52,500 nt of DNA, from positions 1 through 52,500 of the forward strand of contig NZ_JAIGNJ010000001.1 in assembly GCF_019711415.1 (NCBI RefSeq), written 5' to 3'. A program made the position numbers and the translations under genes. Origin of the DNA: Qipengyuania vesicularis. Lineage in GTDB: Bacteria; Pseudomonadota; Alphaproteobacteria; Sphingomonadales; Sphingomonadaceae. Shown here piece by piece: positions 42,674 to 52,450 of the stretch. How positions within the stretch are numbered: position 1 is the stretch's first letter; every line of letters starts with the position of its first letter. Below the pieces are notes generated by a model, which saw only the letters and a program-made list of their open reading frames with translations, ran no database searches and was not told the origin of the DNA.

Positions 42674-43141
42674 ATGATCAAAGCGCTCCTATCTTTCGCC
42701 TCGCTTCATGTCCTTGGCTCAATGGCTGTGGTCTGCTCGCCAGTGGCCGCTCAAGAATCTGCTGCCGGGCAAGAAATCGAGCACCTGCAAAATATTGAGA
42801 TCGCAGAGGCGAGGCGCGTGCTTACAGCTGTGCGGCGGGAACAAGCTACTTTGCGCCGTGGGGAGGCGACATACTTCCACCTCTACAGCGGTGCGCCGGC
42901 ATCCTACGATCAGAACAAGGTTGCGCCCATCGATGCCTTTGTCGAACTCGATCTCGGCCGGATTTGGCAGATCAAGCGCATATCCGACAAGCGGGAGGTC
43001 TTTCCGGTATATGAACTGACGGTCACGCCAAACGGTCTTGGTCAGACGATGTGGAAACTGACCGTCCAGATGGGGTGGGCCGATCCGGAAGGCCGGGTCG
43101 AGCGCATAACGATGTTCTTCGGCCCTCCGCCGCCTTTCTGA
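42674..43141 (+). CDS. small exported protein, unknown
   Basis: This protein has 155 residues and a signal peptide (MIKALLSFASLHVLGSMAVV ending VAAQ). The mature part is a mixed alpha/beta domain with no motif I recognise; it has ATYFHLYSGAPASYDQNKVA and ends in FFGPPPPF. Codon use is somewhat less GC-rich at third positions than its neighbours. The stop abuts the convergent DUF177 stop at 43142. Confidence 0.65.
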   Translation: MIKALLSFASLHVLGSMAVVCSPVAAQESAAGQEIEHLQNIEIAEARRVLTAVRREQATLRRGEATYFHLYSGAPASYDQNKVAPIDAFVELDLGRIWQIKRISDKREVFPVYELTVTPNGLGQTMWKLTVQMGWADPEGRVERITMFFGPPPPF

Positions 43142-43678
43142 TCAATCTTTCTTTAGTGCCGCCAGCGCCTCGGCCAATGGGCCGCTCGGCCCGCGCTGCT
43201 CATCGCTTTCGATGCCTGCTTCTTCGCGTGCGGCGTCGGCACCCGGGCCTTCGCGGAAGGGATCGATGGAGAGGCCCAGTTCCTGCGCAATCGCTTCGCC
43301 GAGGTCGAAGGCATCGCCTTCGTATTCGATCTCGTCGAGGTCCTCCTCGGTCAGCTCGAATTCGGCGTCTTCCTCGTATTCGCCCATCTGCCCGGCAGGA
43401 ACAAAGCGCAGCGAGAATTCCTCCTCGACACGGTAGCTCAGCGGTTCGCGGGTCACTGCGCAGGGCTGGGTAATGCCTGCTGACAGGGTGCCCTTGGCGA
43501 TCACGGCCTGGTCTTTCTCTACGAAACCGACCGTGGCAGTGAAGTCGTCTATCCCGAGCACGTCGAAGCGCGTTGCCAGCGCCGCGCGCTCATCGGCATT
43601 GGCTTCGATTGCCATCTCGCCAGCCGGCAGGGCGCGCGGCTTGACGAGGCGGACGAGTTCGCTTTGCCCGCCGCTCAT
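43142..43678 (-). CDS. yceD: DUF177/YceD-family protein
   Basis: This cytosolic protein has 178 residues. It shows the family core FTATVGFVEKDQAVIAKGTL, QPCAVTREPLSYRVEEEFSL and acidic DFDLGEAIAQELGLSIDPF-like region (here DAFDLGEAIAQELGLSIDPF). YceD homologues are linked to 23S rRNA maturation and usually sit beside rpmF. Here rpmF is not next door; the neighbour is the bc1 chaperone gene, whose stop overlaps this start by 4 bp. Confidence 0.9.
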   Translation of the reverse strand: MSGGQSELVRLVKPRALPAGEMAIEANADERAALATRFDVLGIDDFTATVGFVEKDQAVIAKGTLSAGITQPCAVTREPLSYRVEEEFSLRFVPAGQMGEYEEDAEFELTEEDLDEIEYEGDAFDLGEAIAQELGLSIDPFREGPGADAAREEAGIESDEQRGPSGPLAEALAALKKD

Positions 43679-44193
43679 GCTGCCACCTCGCCCTTGCGAA
43701 GCTGTTCGGCAGAAGTCCGCTCGAAGCGCTTGTGGAGACGGATCATCCGCTCGGCGAGCGCCTCGGCCTCGTCTTCCTGCGACAGGGTCACATTGCGCCT
43801 GAGCGCCCCTGCCAGCTCGCCGCGATCCTCATTTGCGAGCGCCTTGCGGTAGGTGCCGAGCCGGCCGCCCATGCTGCTCATGAGGTTGCCGATCTTCTTG
43901 CCGACGGTGGGATCGCCGATGCCTGCTTCGCGCAGCTGGCCCTCCATGTCCTCGACGAAGAGTTCGGTCACCAGCGCAGTGTGCGGGGCGAGGGACTCCT
44001 CGCGCTCCATCCGCAACATGACGAGGCTGAGCACCAACGTGATCATGTCGAAGCGCCCTTCCACCGTGTCGGCCACACCGCACATGCGATACCAGTCGGG
44101 ATCGCGCGCCTCCTCGACGATGGTGTGCCACAGCGGGCGCCATTCTTCGCGCGGGTCGCTCTGTGTGCCGAAAAGGCGGGCGAGGAAGGACAT
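43675..44193 (-). CDS. CBP3-type cytochrome bc1 assembly chaperone
   Basis: This protein has 172 residues and matches the ubiquinol-cytochrome c chaperone family (WYRMCGVADTVEGRFDMITL, LFVEDMEGQLREAGIGDPTV, GKKIGNLMSSMGGRLGTYRK). Family members help cytochrome b fold and bind heme. It is coupled to the DUF177 gene, an arrangement I recall from other alphaproteobacteria. It is divergent from bamE. Confidence 0.92.
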   Translation of the reverse strand: MSFLARLFGTQSDPREEWRPLWHTIVEEARDPDWYRMCGVADTVEGRFDMITLVLSLVMLRMEREESLAPHTALVTELFVEDMEGQLREAGIGDPTVGKKIGNLMSSMGGRLGTYRKALANEDRGELAGALRRNVTLSQEDEAEALAERMIRLHKRFERTSAEQLRKGEVAA

Positions 44194-44367
44194 GTCTTCG
44201 CGTATTCCTGTCTGCTTGTTCAGCGGTAATTAAAGCCGCCATCCCCACCGCTCGATCACACATACGTTGCATGGGCGCGCATGGGCGTTTAGGGCGTCGT
44301 CCGCGCATATAGGGTGCCGCTGCCATCAGGCCAAGCGCGCCGGAGTTACGGAGTTCGAAGTATTCGC

Positions 44368-44841
44368 ATGAGGACCACCAAAATCCTTGCCACGACCGCT
44401 CTGGTCGCTGCCGGTCTTTCGCTGGGCGCATGCTCCTCGATCCGCGAATCGCGCGGCTACATCAACGATGCGGTCCTGCTCAATTCCGTACAGCCGGGCA
44501 TCGACAACCAGCGCAGCGTCGAAATGACGCTGGGCCGCCCGACCTTCACCAGCCAGTTCGGCGAACCGACGTGGTATTACGTGTCTTCCACCACCGGCCG
44601 GAAGCCATTCGTGCGCCCGCGCATCCAGCAGCATTCGGTGCTGACAGTGAAGTTCGGCCCCGATGGCAATGTCGTTTCGGCCGATCGGAGCGGGCTGGAC
44701 CAGGTTACCTACCTGACCCCCGATGGCGACAAGACGCCGACGCTCGGCCGCGAGCGCGGCTTCCTCGAAGACCTCTTCGGCAATATCGGCACTGTCGGCC
44801 AACCGGGTCTTGGCGGGCAGGGCGGTCCGGGCGGGCGCTAG
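44368..44841 (+). CDS. bamE: BamE outer-membrane assembly lipoprotein
   Basis: This lipoprotein has 157 residues. The start at 44368 (MRTTKILATTALVAAGLSLG) gives lipobox LGAC at residue 22; the frame from 44314 would not. The BamE/SmpA domain has QPGIDNQRSVEMTLGRPTFT, GEPTWYYVSSTTGRK and HSVLTVKFGPDGNVV. The end is Gly-rich and disordered (GGQGGPGGR). It assists BamA-dependent barrel insertion. Confidence 0.92.
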   Translation: MRTTKILATTALVAAGLSLGACSSIRESRGYINDAVLLNSVQPGIDNQRSVEMTLGRPTFTSQFGEPTWYYVSSTTGRKPFVRPRIQQHSVLTVKFGPDGNVVSADRSGLDQVTYLTPDGDKTPTLGRERGFLEDLFGNIGTVGQPGLGGQGGPGGR

Positions 44842-44873
44842 GCGCGCCCTCATCCCACTTCTTGGCCACGCTT

Positions 44874-44903
44874 CTTGACCCCTAGGGCGCACTCCCCATA
44901 TCG
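44874..44903 (+). promoter_or_regulatory. RpoH-type heat-shock promoter of hslVU
   Basis: CTTGAC at 44874-44879 and CCCCATAT at 44894-44901, 14 bp apart, fit the sigma32/RpoH consensus (CTTGAA and CCCCAT-T). The -10 box ends 8 bp before the hslV ATG at 44910, and no ribosome-binding site lies between. This predicts a leaderless or almost leaderless heat-shock transcript. Confidence 0.65.
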
Positions 44904-44909
44904 CGCCGC

Positions 44910-45470
44910 ATGGACGATAGAGACAATCGCCACGGGCTGACCCAGTGGCACGGAACCACCATCATCGGTGTACGCAAGGGTGACCGCATCGTGGTCGCCG
45001 GGGACGGACAGGTCTCCATGGGCAACACGGTGATGAAGCCCAATGCCCGCAAGGTCCGCCGGATCGGTGAGGGCGGCAAGGTCGTGGCAGGTTTTGCCGG
45101 TGCGACCGCCGATGCCTTCACCCTGTTCGAGCGGCTGGAAAAGAAGCTCGAGCAGTATAACGGCCAGCTTCTTCGCGCCGCGGTGGAACTGACCAAGGAC
45201 TGGCGCACCGACAAGTACCTGCGCAATCTCGAAGCACTGATGATTGTGGCGGACAAGGAGAACCTCCTCGTACTGACCGGCAATGGCGACGTGCTCGAGC
45301 CCGAAGGCGGCATTACCGCGATCGGTTCGGGCGGGAACTATGCGCTCGCCGCGGCCAAGGCGATCGCCGAATATGAAGACGATCCCGAAGTGATTGCGCG
45401 CAAGGCGATGCAGGTCGCCGCCGACATCTGCGTCTTCACCAACGGCAATGTGACCCTCGAAGAGGTCTGA
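44910..45470 (+). CDS. hslV: HslV ATP-dependent protease subunit
   Basis: This protein has 186 residues. The N-terminal 15 residues are a propeptide ending WHG, cut to expose catalytic Thr16 in [34 protein letters not shown] is the conserved later turn. It forms a double hexamer with HslU that degrades misfolded proteins. hslU follows after 8 bp. A RpoH-like promoter touches the start codon. Confidence 0.98.
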   Translation: MDDRDNRHGLTQWHGTTIIGVRKGDRIVVAGDGQVSMGNTVMKPNARKVRRIGEGGKVVAGFAGATADAFTLFERLEKKLEQYNGQLLRAAVELTKDWRTDKYLRNLEALMIVADKENLLVLTGNGDVLEPEGGITAIGSGGNYALAAAKAIAEYEDDPEVIARKAMQVAADICVFTNGNVTLEEV

Positions 45471-45478
45471 GAGAACTC

Positions 45479-46777
45479 ATGGACAATCTGACCCCCAAGG
45501 CGATCGTCGCCGCGCTGGACGAGCATATCATCGGCCAGAAGGACGCGAAGCGCGCCGTGGCCGTGGCGCTCCGTAACCGCTGGCGCCGCCAGCGCCTCGA
45601 TCGCGATCTCCGCGATGAGGTGACGCCCAAGAACATCCTGATGATCGGCCCCACCGGCTGCGGCAAGACCGAGATCAGCCGTCGTCTGGCGAAGCTGGCC
45701 GAGGCTCCCTTCGTGAAGGTCGAGGCGACCAAGTTCACCGAAGTCGGTTATGTCGGCCGCGATGTCGAACAGATCGCCCGCGACCTTGCCGAAGAAGCGA
45801 TCCGGCTGGAGAAGGAGCGCCGCCGCGAGGCTGTGCGTGAGACCGCCAGCCAGGCGGCGATGGAACGCCTGCTCAACGCGCTTGTCGGCGAAAATGCCAG
45901 CGAGGCGACGCGCGAAGCCTTCCGCGAGCGCATCGTGCAGAACGCGATGAACGACACGGAAGTCGAGATCGACGTGAAGGAGCAGCCCTCCAGCAACATG
46001 GAAATCCCCGGCATGCCCGGCAATGTCGGCATGATTGACCTCTCCGACATGCTCGGCAAGGCGATGGGCAAATCCAATCTCAAGCGCCGCAAGCTGAAAG
46101 TCCCCGACGCGTGGGACCGGCTGGTGGAGGAAGAGGCCGAAAAGCGCATGGACCAGGACGACGTCAACCGCGTCGCGCTGGAAAATGCGGAGACCAACGG
46201 CATCGTCTTCCTCGACGAGATCGACAAGATTGCCGTCTCCGATGTACGCGGCGGTTCGGTGAGCCGTGAAGGCGTGCAGCGCGACCTGCTGCCGCTGATC
46301 GAAGGCACGACCGTGGCGACGAAGTACGGCCCGATGAAGACCGACCACGTCCTCTTTATCGCGAGCGGAGCGTTCCATGTCTCCAAGCCTTCGGACATGT
46401 TGCCCGAACTCCAGGGCCGCCTGCCGATCCGGGTCGAGCTGCGCGCGCTGACCGAGGAAGACTTCGTGCGCATCCTCACCGAAACGCGCGCCAACCTCGT
46501 GCAGCAGTACAAGGCGCTGATCGGGACCGAGGAAGTCACGCTCGACATCACCGACGATGCGATTGCGGAAGTCGCGAAGATCGCCGCGCGGGTAAACGAG
46601 AGCGTCGAGAACATCGGTGCCCGCCGCCTGCAAACGGTGATGGAGCGCCTGCTCGAGGACATCAGCTTCGAAGCCGAAGAGCACAAGGGCGAGACGATCA
46701 CGGTCGACGCCGCCTATGTGCGCGAACGGCTGGACGATCTGTCGGGCGATACCGATCTCAGCAAGTATATCCTGTGA
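45479..46777 (+). CDS. hslU: HslU AAA+ unfoldase
   Basis: This protein has 432 residues. Walker A GPTGCGKT is at 57-64, the pore loop GYVGRDVE at about 84-91, Walker [12 protein letters not shown], and the C-terminus ends DTDLSKYIL, the tail that docks onto and activates HslV. It unfolds substrates with ATP. It is coexpressed with hslV; the next gene overlaps its stop. Confidence 0.98.
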   Translation: MDNLTPKAIVAALDEHIIGQKDAKRAVAVALRNRWRRQRLDRDLRDEVTPKNILMIGPTGCGKTEISRRLAKLAEAPFVKVEATKFTEVGYVGRDVEQIARDLAEEAIRLEKERRREAVRETASQAAMERLLNALVGENASEATREAFRERIVQNAMNDTEVEIDVKEQPSSNMEIPGMPGNVGMIDLSDMLGKAMGKSNLKRRKLKVPDAWDRLVEEEAEKRMDQDDVNRVALENAETNGIVFLDEIDKIAVSDVRGGSVSREGVQRDLLPLIEGTTVATKYGPMKTDHVLFIASGAFHVSKPSDMLPELQGRLPIRVELRALTEEDFVRILTETRANLVQQYKALIGTEEVTLDITDDAIAEVAKIAARVNESVENIGARRLQTVMERLLEDISFEAEEHKGETITVDAAYVRERLDDLSGDTDLSKYIL

Positions 46778-47181
46778 TGACGAAGCCGGTGCGCGACCGT
46801 GAGGCGATGATCGCCGCCATGGAGCCCCGGCTCGACACCCAAAGCTGGTGCTTCGTTCTCGTGAGCCCCGACACGGCGCCGCAATTGCTCGGCGCGGCCA
46901 TCGGGACTTTTCGGGAGGACGAGGGCGTAACGGCGATCGTCCCGTCTCAGCTAGCGGACGAACTGGGCATCGAGGGGCCGGACTTCGCCCGCATTACGCT
47001 GATGGTGCATTCCGACCTTGAAGGCGTGGGGCTGACGGCGGCCGTGTCAGGCGCGCTCGCTGATGCGGGTATCGCCTGCAACATGGTGGCAGCGTTTCAC
47101 CACGACCATGCTTTCGTGCCTGCCACAAAGGGCGAAGAGGCGCTGTCGATCCTGAGAAGTTTGGCGGCTTCCGCCAGCTAG
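46777..47181 (+). CDS. ACT-domain protein, small
   Basis: This cytosolic protein has 134 residues with two ACT-like halves (WCFVLVSPDTAPQLLGAAIG, and FARITLMVHSDLEGVGLTAA with GIACNMVAAFHHDHAFVPAT). This pattern fits the short ACT_7/DUF2241-type proteins. A ligand-sensing role is likely but the ligand is unknown. Start GTG 46774 or ATG 46777, both overlapping the hslU stop, so it belongs to the hslVU transcript. Confidence 0.85.
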   Translation: MTKPVRDREAMIAAMEPRLDTQSWCFVLVSPDTAPQLLGAAIGTFREDEGVTAIVPSQLADELGIEGPDFARITLMVHSDLEGVGLTAAVSGALADAGIACNMVAAFHHDHAFVPATKGEEALSILRSLAASAS

Positions 47182-47188
47182 GCTGACG

Positions 47189-47965
47189 TCAGGATCGCAG
47201 AAGTTCGTCCAGCCGCTGCTGCAGCTCGAGCAAAATGGCTTCGCGCTGTTCGTAGGTGAGCAGAACATGTCCGTTGCGGCCCATATTGTCGAAGAGCTCG
47301 TTCAGGAACTGCCGGTTCGAGCGCATCTGCTCGACGTTGCATTGCGGCATCCAGCGCGAGTCCTTGTTCCTCATGAAGCCCCAGTCGATTTCCGTATCAG
47401 TCCCCCTGGGGACTAGCTCGATCTGGATAGCCTCGGGGTGGCGGCTGTAGAGGCGGAACAACTCATTCGTCCGCTCTTCATGATTGGCGCGCTGGCGGTC
47501 GCGGAAGAGGATATAGTTGCGGAGTTGCTGCTTGATGCCCTCGTCTGTCAAGCGATCGAAACGCCCGGTCGAGAGCATCTCTTCGAGTATCGGCAGCTGG
47601 TCGGATTCGCGCCGGTAAATGTGCGAGCCGGCCACGGCACTGCACTCCGCGGGGGTCAGCGGACGTGGTTCGTCCGAAGTGAAGATGATGGACTGTGCCT
47701 GCGCGAAGAGATCCACTTTTCGCTGCAGTACTTGGCGTTCCTCACGAACCGCCTCGAGAAGCGTGGCCGTTTCGGCCTGAAGCCGCGTGAGGATTTGCTC
47801 TTCATCCTCGCGCTCCTGACGTTCCTCGTTCCAGTTCGCAGCCTGCAGGCCGAGGAACACGCCGACCACAACGATGACGAGTTCAGCCGCGAGGGCGAAC
47901 CAGTTCTGCTCGCGCAGCTGCACCGCGATCTTGTTCAGGAATACCGGTGTCTTTCCCCCTGCCAT
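47189..47965 (-). CDS. membrane protein, DUF6090-like
   Basis: This protein has about 258 residues. One membrane segment (WFALAAELVIVVVGVFLGLQ) follows LNKIAVQLREQN, the recognisable family start, then AANWNEERQE. The rest is helical with charged stretches and RYEQREAI-like tail. I know such proteins from many marine and soil bacteria but not their function. It lies 48 bp behind the SulP gene on the same strand. Start chosen at 47965; 47992 is the alternative. Confidence 0.75.
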   Translation of the reverse strand: MAGGKTPVFLNKIAVQLREQNWFALAAELVIVVVGVFLGLQAANWNEERQEREDEEQILTRLQAETATLLEAVREERQVLQRKVDLFAQAQSIIFTSDEPRPLTPAECSAVAGSHIYRRESDQLPILEEMLSTGRFDRLTDEGIKQQLRNYILFRDRQRANHEERTNELFRLYSRHPEAIQIELVPRGTDTEIDWGFMRNKDSRWMPQCNVEQMRSNRQFLNELFDNMGRNGHVLLTYEQREAILLELQQRLDELLRS

Positions 47966-48013
47966 CGCCGGAGTATGGAACACCGGCCGCAAGGCGCAAG
48001 GGTAAATCGTTAC

Positions 48014-49519
48014 CTACGGATGTGGCGCAAGCCCGATTTCGACACCCGTCTTGTCGGTCAGCGCGAACTTGTCGACCAGGTCCGAGCTCGCCCGGTTGAG
48101 ACCGCGTACCTGCACGCTACGGCCGTTGCGGCGCATGCGTTCGACGACCTTGTCGAGCGCGCCGATCGCTGAGATGTCCCAGAAGTGGGCCTTGCGCACA
48201 TCGATGATCACGTGGTCTGCCGGATCGGGCATGCTGCTTTCGGGGCCGAGCGCGGCTTCGAAACGCTCGACGCTGGCGTAGAAGATCTGGCCCTTGGCGC
48301 GATAGATGGCGGTGTCGCCTTCGCGCTCTCGAACCACTTCGAACATGGTCATCACCTTGTGGGTGAAGAACACGCCCGACAGGATCACGCCTGCCAGCAC
48401 GCCGAGTGCTAGGTTGTGGGTGGCGACCACCACGACAACAGTCGCGAGCATCACAACGCTGGACTGCCACGGGTGCTTGGAAATGTTGGGGATCGAGTTC
48501 CACGAGAAGGTCCCGATCGACACCATGATCATGATCGCCACCAGCGCCGGCATGGGCACCTGGCCGACGAGGTCGCCGAGCACGGCAAGCAGGATCAGCA
48601 GCGAGAGGCCGGCCGTGAAAGTCGACAGGCGTCCACGCCCGCCGCTGGTCACGTTGATGACCGACTGGCCGATCATCGCGCAGCCGCCCATGCCGCCGAA
48701 CATCGCAGCAACCACGTTGGCGACGCCCTGACCAGCACTCTCGCGGCGCTTGTTCGAGCCGGTGTGCGTCATGTCATCGACGATTTGCGCGGTCAGCAGC
48801 GATTCGAGCAGGCCGACTGCCGCCATGGTGGCGGAGTAGGGCGCGATGATTGCGAGCGTTTCCCAGGTCAGCGGGACATCGGGCAGCGCGAAATAGGGCA
48901 GGCCCTCGGGCAGCTCGCCCATGTCGGATACGGTATTCACTGGCGCGTCGAGCCAGATGGTCAGCGCAGTCAACACGACGATCGCGATCAGCGGGCTGGG
49001 GACTGCGGTGGTGAACTTCGGGATGATGTAGATCATCGCCAGCGCGGCGGCGACCATGGCGTAGGTCATCCAGCCGATGCCTGCCGCAGTCGGATCGAGC
49101 TGGGGCAGCTGCGCCATGAAGATCAGGATCGCGAGCGCGTTGACGAAGCCGGTGATGACCGAGCGCGACACGAACTGCATCAGCAGGTCGAGCCGCAGCA
49201 GCGCGGCGATGCCTTGGAAAATCCCCATCAGGATCGTTGCGGCGAAGAGGTATTCCACTCCGTGATCGCGCACCAGCGGTACGACCACTACGGCCACTGC
49301 AGCCGTCGCGGCGCTGATCATGCCCGGACGTCCGCCGGTAAAAGCGATCACCATGGCAATCGCGACCGAGGCATAGAGCCCCACGCGCGGATCCACGCCT
49401 GCGATGATCGAGAAGCCGATCGCTTCGGGGATCAGGGCCAGCGCGACGACGATCCCGGCGAGGATGTCTGCACGGATGTTGGAGAACCAGTCGCGTTTGA
49501 TCGCGCCGAGGTTGGGCAT
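48014..49519 (-). CDS. SulP-family anion transporter with STAS domain
   Basis: This membrane protein has 501 residues. About 370 residues of hydrophobic core start with [20 protein letters not shown] (the SulP signature region) and have [15 protein letters not shown], and the C-terminal STAS domain starts at about 405 ([40 protein letters not shown]). Family members move sulfate, bicarbonate or other anions, often with sodium or protons. The substrate cannot be told here. Confidence 0.95.
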   Translation of the reverse strand: MPNLGAIKRDWFSNIRADILAGIVVALALIPEAIGFSIIAGVDPRVGLYASVAIAMVIAFTGGRPGMISAATAAVAVVVVPLVRDHGVEYLFAATILMGIFQGIAALLRLDLLMQFVSRSVITGFVNALAILIFMAQLPQLDPTAAGIGWMTYAMVAAALAMIYIIPKFTTAVPSPLIAIVVLTALTIWLDAPVNTVSDMGELPEGLPYFALPDVPLTWETLAIIAPYSATMAAVGLLESLLTAQIVDDMTHTGSNKRRESAGQGVANVVAAMFGGMGGCAMIGQSVINVTSGGRGRLSTFTAGLSLLILLAVLGDLVGQVPMPALVAIMIMVSIGTFSWNSIPNISKHPWQSSVVMLATVVVVVATHNLALGVLAGVILSGVFFTHKVMTMFEVVREREGDTAIYRAKGQIFYASVERFEAALGPESSMPDPADHVIIDVRKAHFWDISAIGALDKVVERMRRNGRSVQVRGLNRASSDLVDKFALTDKTGVEIGLAPHP

Positions 49520-49545
49520 GATTTCTGTCCAGCTATATCAGGAGG

Positions 49546-49576
49546 GCGCGCAAGTGCACCCGGAATGATTGCGCGC
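49546..49576. other. GCGCGCAA/TTGCGCGC inverted repeat upstream of the SulP gene
   Basis: GCGCGCAA (49546-49553) and TTGCGCGC (49569-49576) are a perfect 8-bp inverted repeat with a 15-nt loop, which itself holds the palindrome GTGCAC. It lies 26 bp before the SulP start and after the Atm1 stop. No T-run follows, so an operator for the SulP gene or a processing hairpin is more likely than a terminator. Confidence 0.4.
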
Positions 49577-49623
49577 TACTTAGCGATTGTGCAGTGCAAC
49601 ACAACCCGTAGTGGCGAGCATTC

Positions 49624-51441
49624 CTATTCGGCAGCCGCCGCTTCGCTCGCTTCGGCCTGCTGGCGGGCCCACATCTCTGCATAGAGACCGCGTGCCCGCA
49701 GCAGGTCCGCATGCGTGCCGCTCTCGGCAAGCCTGCCCTGATCGAGCACGAGGATGCGATCGGCATCGGCGATGGTCGACAAGCGGTGCGCGATGGCGAG
49801 CGTGGTGCGGTCCTTGCTCACCTGCTTGAGCGTGCCGAGGATGTCCTGCTCGGTGCGGCTATCAAGCGCGCTGGTCGCCTCGTCGAGCAGCAGTATCGGT
49901 GGATCCTTCACCAATGTGCGCGCAATCGCGACGCGCTGCTTCTCGCCGCCCGAGAGCTTGAGGCCGCGCTCGCCGACTTCGGTGTCGAAGCCGTCGGGCA
50001 GCTTCTCGATAAAGGGGAGAATCGCTGCGGCACGAGCCGCATTGACCATGCGCTCCTCGCTCGCGCCCTCACGGCCGTAGGCAATGTTGTAGCCGATCGT
50101 GTCGTTGAACAGCACGCTGTCCTGCGGGACGATGCCGATATGCGCGCGCAAGCTCTCCTGTTGGACCTTCGATATGTCTTGCCCGTCGATAAGGATGCGC
50201 CCCTTCTGTGGATCGTAGAAGCGGAACAGCAACCGCGCGATGGTGCTCTTGCCTGCACCCGAGGGGCCGACGATGGCGACATTGCTGCCTGCCGGGACCT
50301 CGAAAGTAAGGCCATGCAGGATCGTGCGTTCCGGCTCGTAGCCGAAATGGACGTGATCGAAGGTGATCGAAGGACGACGCACCACCAGCGCGGGCGCTCC
50401 AGGAATGTCTTTCACCTCGGCCTCGGTGTCGATCAGGCGGAACATCTCGGCCATGTCGATCAGGCCCTGACGTACCGTGCGATAGACCATGCCCAACATG
50501 TCCAGCGGACGGAAGAGCTGCATCAGGTATGTGTTCACCAGCACGAGGTCGCCGGTGGTGAAGGTGCCCTGACTCCAGCCCAAGACCGTAAAGGCCATCG
50601 CCCCGCCCATGAGCAGGTTCATGATCGCCGCTTGCGTGATATTGAGCACACCGAGCGAGTTTTCCGACTTGATGGCGGCTTCGGCCCAGGCGTGGGCTGC
50701 CTCGCCATAACGGCGACGCTCGCGCTCCTCTGCGCCGAAATACTTCACCGTCTCGTAATTCAACAGGCTGTCGACCGATCGCGCCAGCGCCTGTCCGTCG
50801 AGCTCGTTCATCTTGCGACGCAAGTCGTTGCGCCATTCGGTGATCTTTCGCGTTACATATATATAGGCGGCGACGGTCGCGGCGGTTGCGACGACCAGTT
50901 CCCAGCCGAAGTTGAAATAGAAGATCGCGCCCACGGCCAGCAGTTCGATCGCTGTGGGAGCGATGTTGAACAGCAGGAAGTAGAGCATAACGTCGATGCT
51001 CTTTGTCCCGCGTTCGATCGTCTTGGTGATCTCGCCCGTGCGACGCGACAGGTGGAAGCGCAGCGAAAGCTTGTGCAGGCGGCTGAATGTGTCCTCGGCC
51101 AGCTTGCGCGTCGCATCCTGGCCTACACGTTCGAAGGTGATGTTGCGCAGATTGTCGAACATCACGCTGGCGAAGCGCCCCGCCGCGTAGGCAATGACCA
51201 GGGCCAGCGCGACCATCAGCGTTTCGTTCGCCGGCGTGGTCATGGTGTCGACTGCGTTCTTATAGGCGAAGGGCAGGGCGAGAATCGTCGCCTTGGCTGC
51301 CAGCACGAATCCCATCGCGCCGATAATGCGCCGCTTCAGCAGCGGATTATCGTGCGGCCATAGATATGGCAGGAAGCGTTTGATGGTGGGCCAGCCTTCG
51401 AGATCGATCGGCGGCTGGGTCTTGGCTTTATCGGGCGGCAT
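49624..51441 (-). CDS. Atm1-type ABC exporter
   Basis: This inner-membrane half-transporter has 605 residues. Family marks are RFHLSRRTGEITKTIERGTK (128-147) and SLLNYETVKYFGAEERER (225-242), typical of mitochondrial Atm1 and bacterial relatives. The ATPase has Walker A GPSGAGKS (392-399), LSGGEKQRVAIAR and LLLDEATSALD. It exports glutathione-linked compounds, perhaps Fe-S or heavy-metal conjugates. It lies 49 bp behind the aspartic protease gene. Confidence 0.95.
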   Translation of the reverse strand: MPPDKAKTQPPIDLEGWPTIKRFLPYLWPHDNPLLKRRIIGAMGFVLAAKATILALPFAYKNAVDTMTTPANETLMVALALVIAYAAGRFASVMFDNLRNITFERVGQDATRKLAEDTFSRLHKLSLRFHLSRRTGEITKTIERGTKSIDVMLYFLLFNIAPTAIELLAVGAIFYFNFGWELVVATAATVAAYIYVTRKITEWRNDLRRKMNELDGQALARSVDSLLNYETVKYFGAEERERRRYGEAAHAWAEAAIKSENSLGVLNITQAAIMNLLMGGAMAFTVLGWSQGTFTTGDLVLVNTYLMQLFRPLDMLGMVYRTVRQGLIDMAEMFRLIDTEAEVKDIPGAPALVVRRPSITFDHVHFGYEPERTILHGLTFEVPAGSNVAIVGPSGAGKSTIARLLFRFYDPQKGRILIDGQDISKVQQESLRAHIGIVPQDSVLFNDTIGYNIAYGREGASEERMVNAARAAAILPFIEKLPDGFDTEVGERGLKLSGGEKQRVAIARTLVKDPPILLLDEATSALDSRTEQDILGTLKQVSKDRTTLAIAHRLSTIADADRILVLDQGRLAESGTHADLLRARGLYAEMWARQQAEASEAAAAE

Positions 51442-51490
51442 CGCCCGCTATCTGGGGCAGGTCCGCGAATTCGGCAAGGTCAGCGGCAGA

Positions 51491-52450
51491 TCAATGCCAT
51501 CCGTCGATGAGCCGACTGGCATCGTGCCGGATCGATTCCTCGGGTACATCGAACAATACGCGCCGGGTGGGAAAGTCGATGGCCACGCGGTTGAACATGC
51601 GCAGGTTCCCCATGCCAAGGATCAGCGCAGGTTCGTCGGCATAGCCCAGCGCATCGAGGGCGGGGCTGTCGACGAAAGATATCGGTATCCGGTTCAGTTG
51701 CATGGGTCCGATCTCGAGCCGCTTTGCAAAGGCGACATCGCTCAGGATTTCGGTTCCATGGACGTCCGATGTAACGACCTTGTGCTTCGCTCGCGCGCGC
51801 AAGCGTTTGTATAGGGCAAGGTTGCCAACCGAGTTCTGCGCCCCCGTATCTATGATGACTGCGGTTTTCACGCCATTGAGCCGCGCGTCTGTGATGATCA
51901 TCTGGCCCAGCCGCGAGCGAGCCCTCACGATGATCTCGTAGCCGGCGTTCCCGCCGAGAGCCTTCGCATCGGCCACGGTCATGCGCCCCTCGTTGAAATC
52001 GATAAGGACGCGCAGGTCCTGGAGTGTATCGAGTCCCAGGATACCGTCCGCGCCGATATGCTGGCGCTCGAGCAGGGGAGAGACGAGCCCGCTCAGCGTT
52101 CGGTCGGCAAATTCGAGGCGGTCGATCGCTATGAGGTCGACTTCCCTTGAGGAGCCCATCGCCACCAGCATGGCACGCGAGAATGGTTCAAGCGAAAGGT
52201 CCTCTGTAATCCGAGAGGTGACCACAGTGGCTTGGGCACCCGTGTCTATGAAGAAGCGGTATGGACCCTTGCCATCGATCACGACCGGCACGGTCAGGCG
52301 TTCGTAGCGATCCTTCGCCAACTCTACCTCTACAAGCTCGGGGCTCTTTTCTGCGGTGGGATCGGCGTCGGTCTCTTCTGCGAGGACCGGGACGCTTGCG
52401 GGGACTGCACAGGCCAGCAGCAGGCCGAACAGGAATTGCCTATTTGCCAT
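51491..52450 (-). CDS. exported retropepsin-like aspartic protease with two DTGA motifs
   Basis: This protein has 319 residues and a signal peptide (MANRQFLFGLLLACAVPASV, ending LAE). It has two retropepsin-type half-domains in one chain: FFIDTGAQATVVTSRI (D69) and VIIDTGAQNSVGNL (D201), with IGADGILGLDTL between. Single-domain retropepsins dimerise; here both active Asp are supplied by one chain, as in pepsin. It is periplasmic or surface-exposed by prediction. Substrate unknown. The upstream 50 bp at the window end hold no gene. Confidence 0.88.
   Translation of the reverse strand: MANRQFLFGLLLACAVPASVPVLAEETDADPTAEKSPELVEVELAKDRYERLTVPVVIDGKGPYRFFIDTGAQATVVTSRITEDLSLEPFSRAMLVAMGSSREVDLIAIDRLEFADRTLSGLVSPLLERQHIGADGILGLDTLQDLRVLIDFNEGRMTVADAKALGGNAGYEIIVRARSRLGQMIITDARLNGVKTAVIIDTGAQNSVGNLALYKRLRARAKHKVVTSDVHGTEILSDVAFAKRLEIGPMQLNRIPISFVDSPALDALGYADEPALILGMGNLRMFNRVAIDFPTRRVLFDVPEESIRHDASRLIDGWH

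Noticed and set aside
49711..51363. 550-codon plus-strand frame opposite the Atm1-type gene
   Set aside because: Shadow of the ABC gene, whose motifs are all intact in the other strand.
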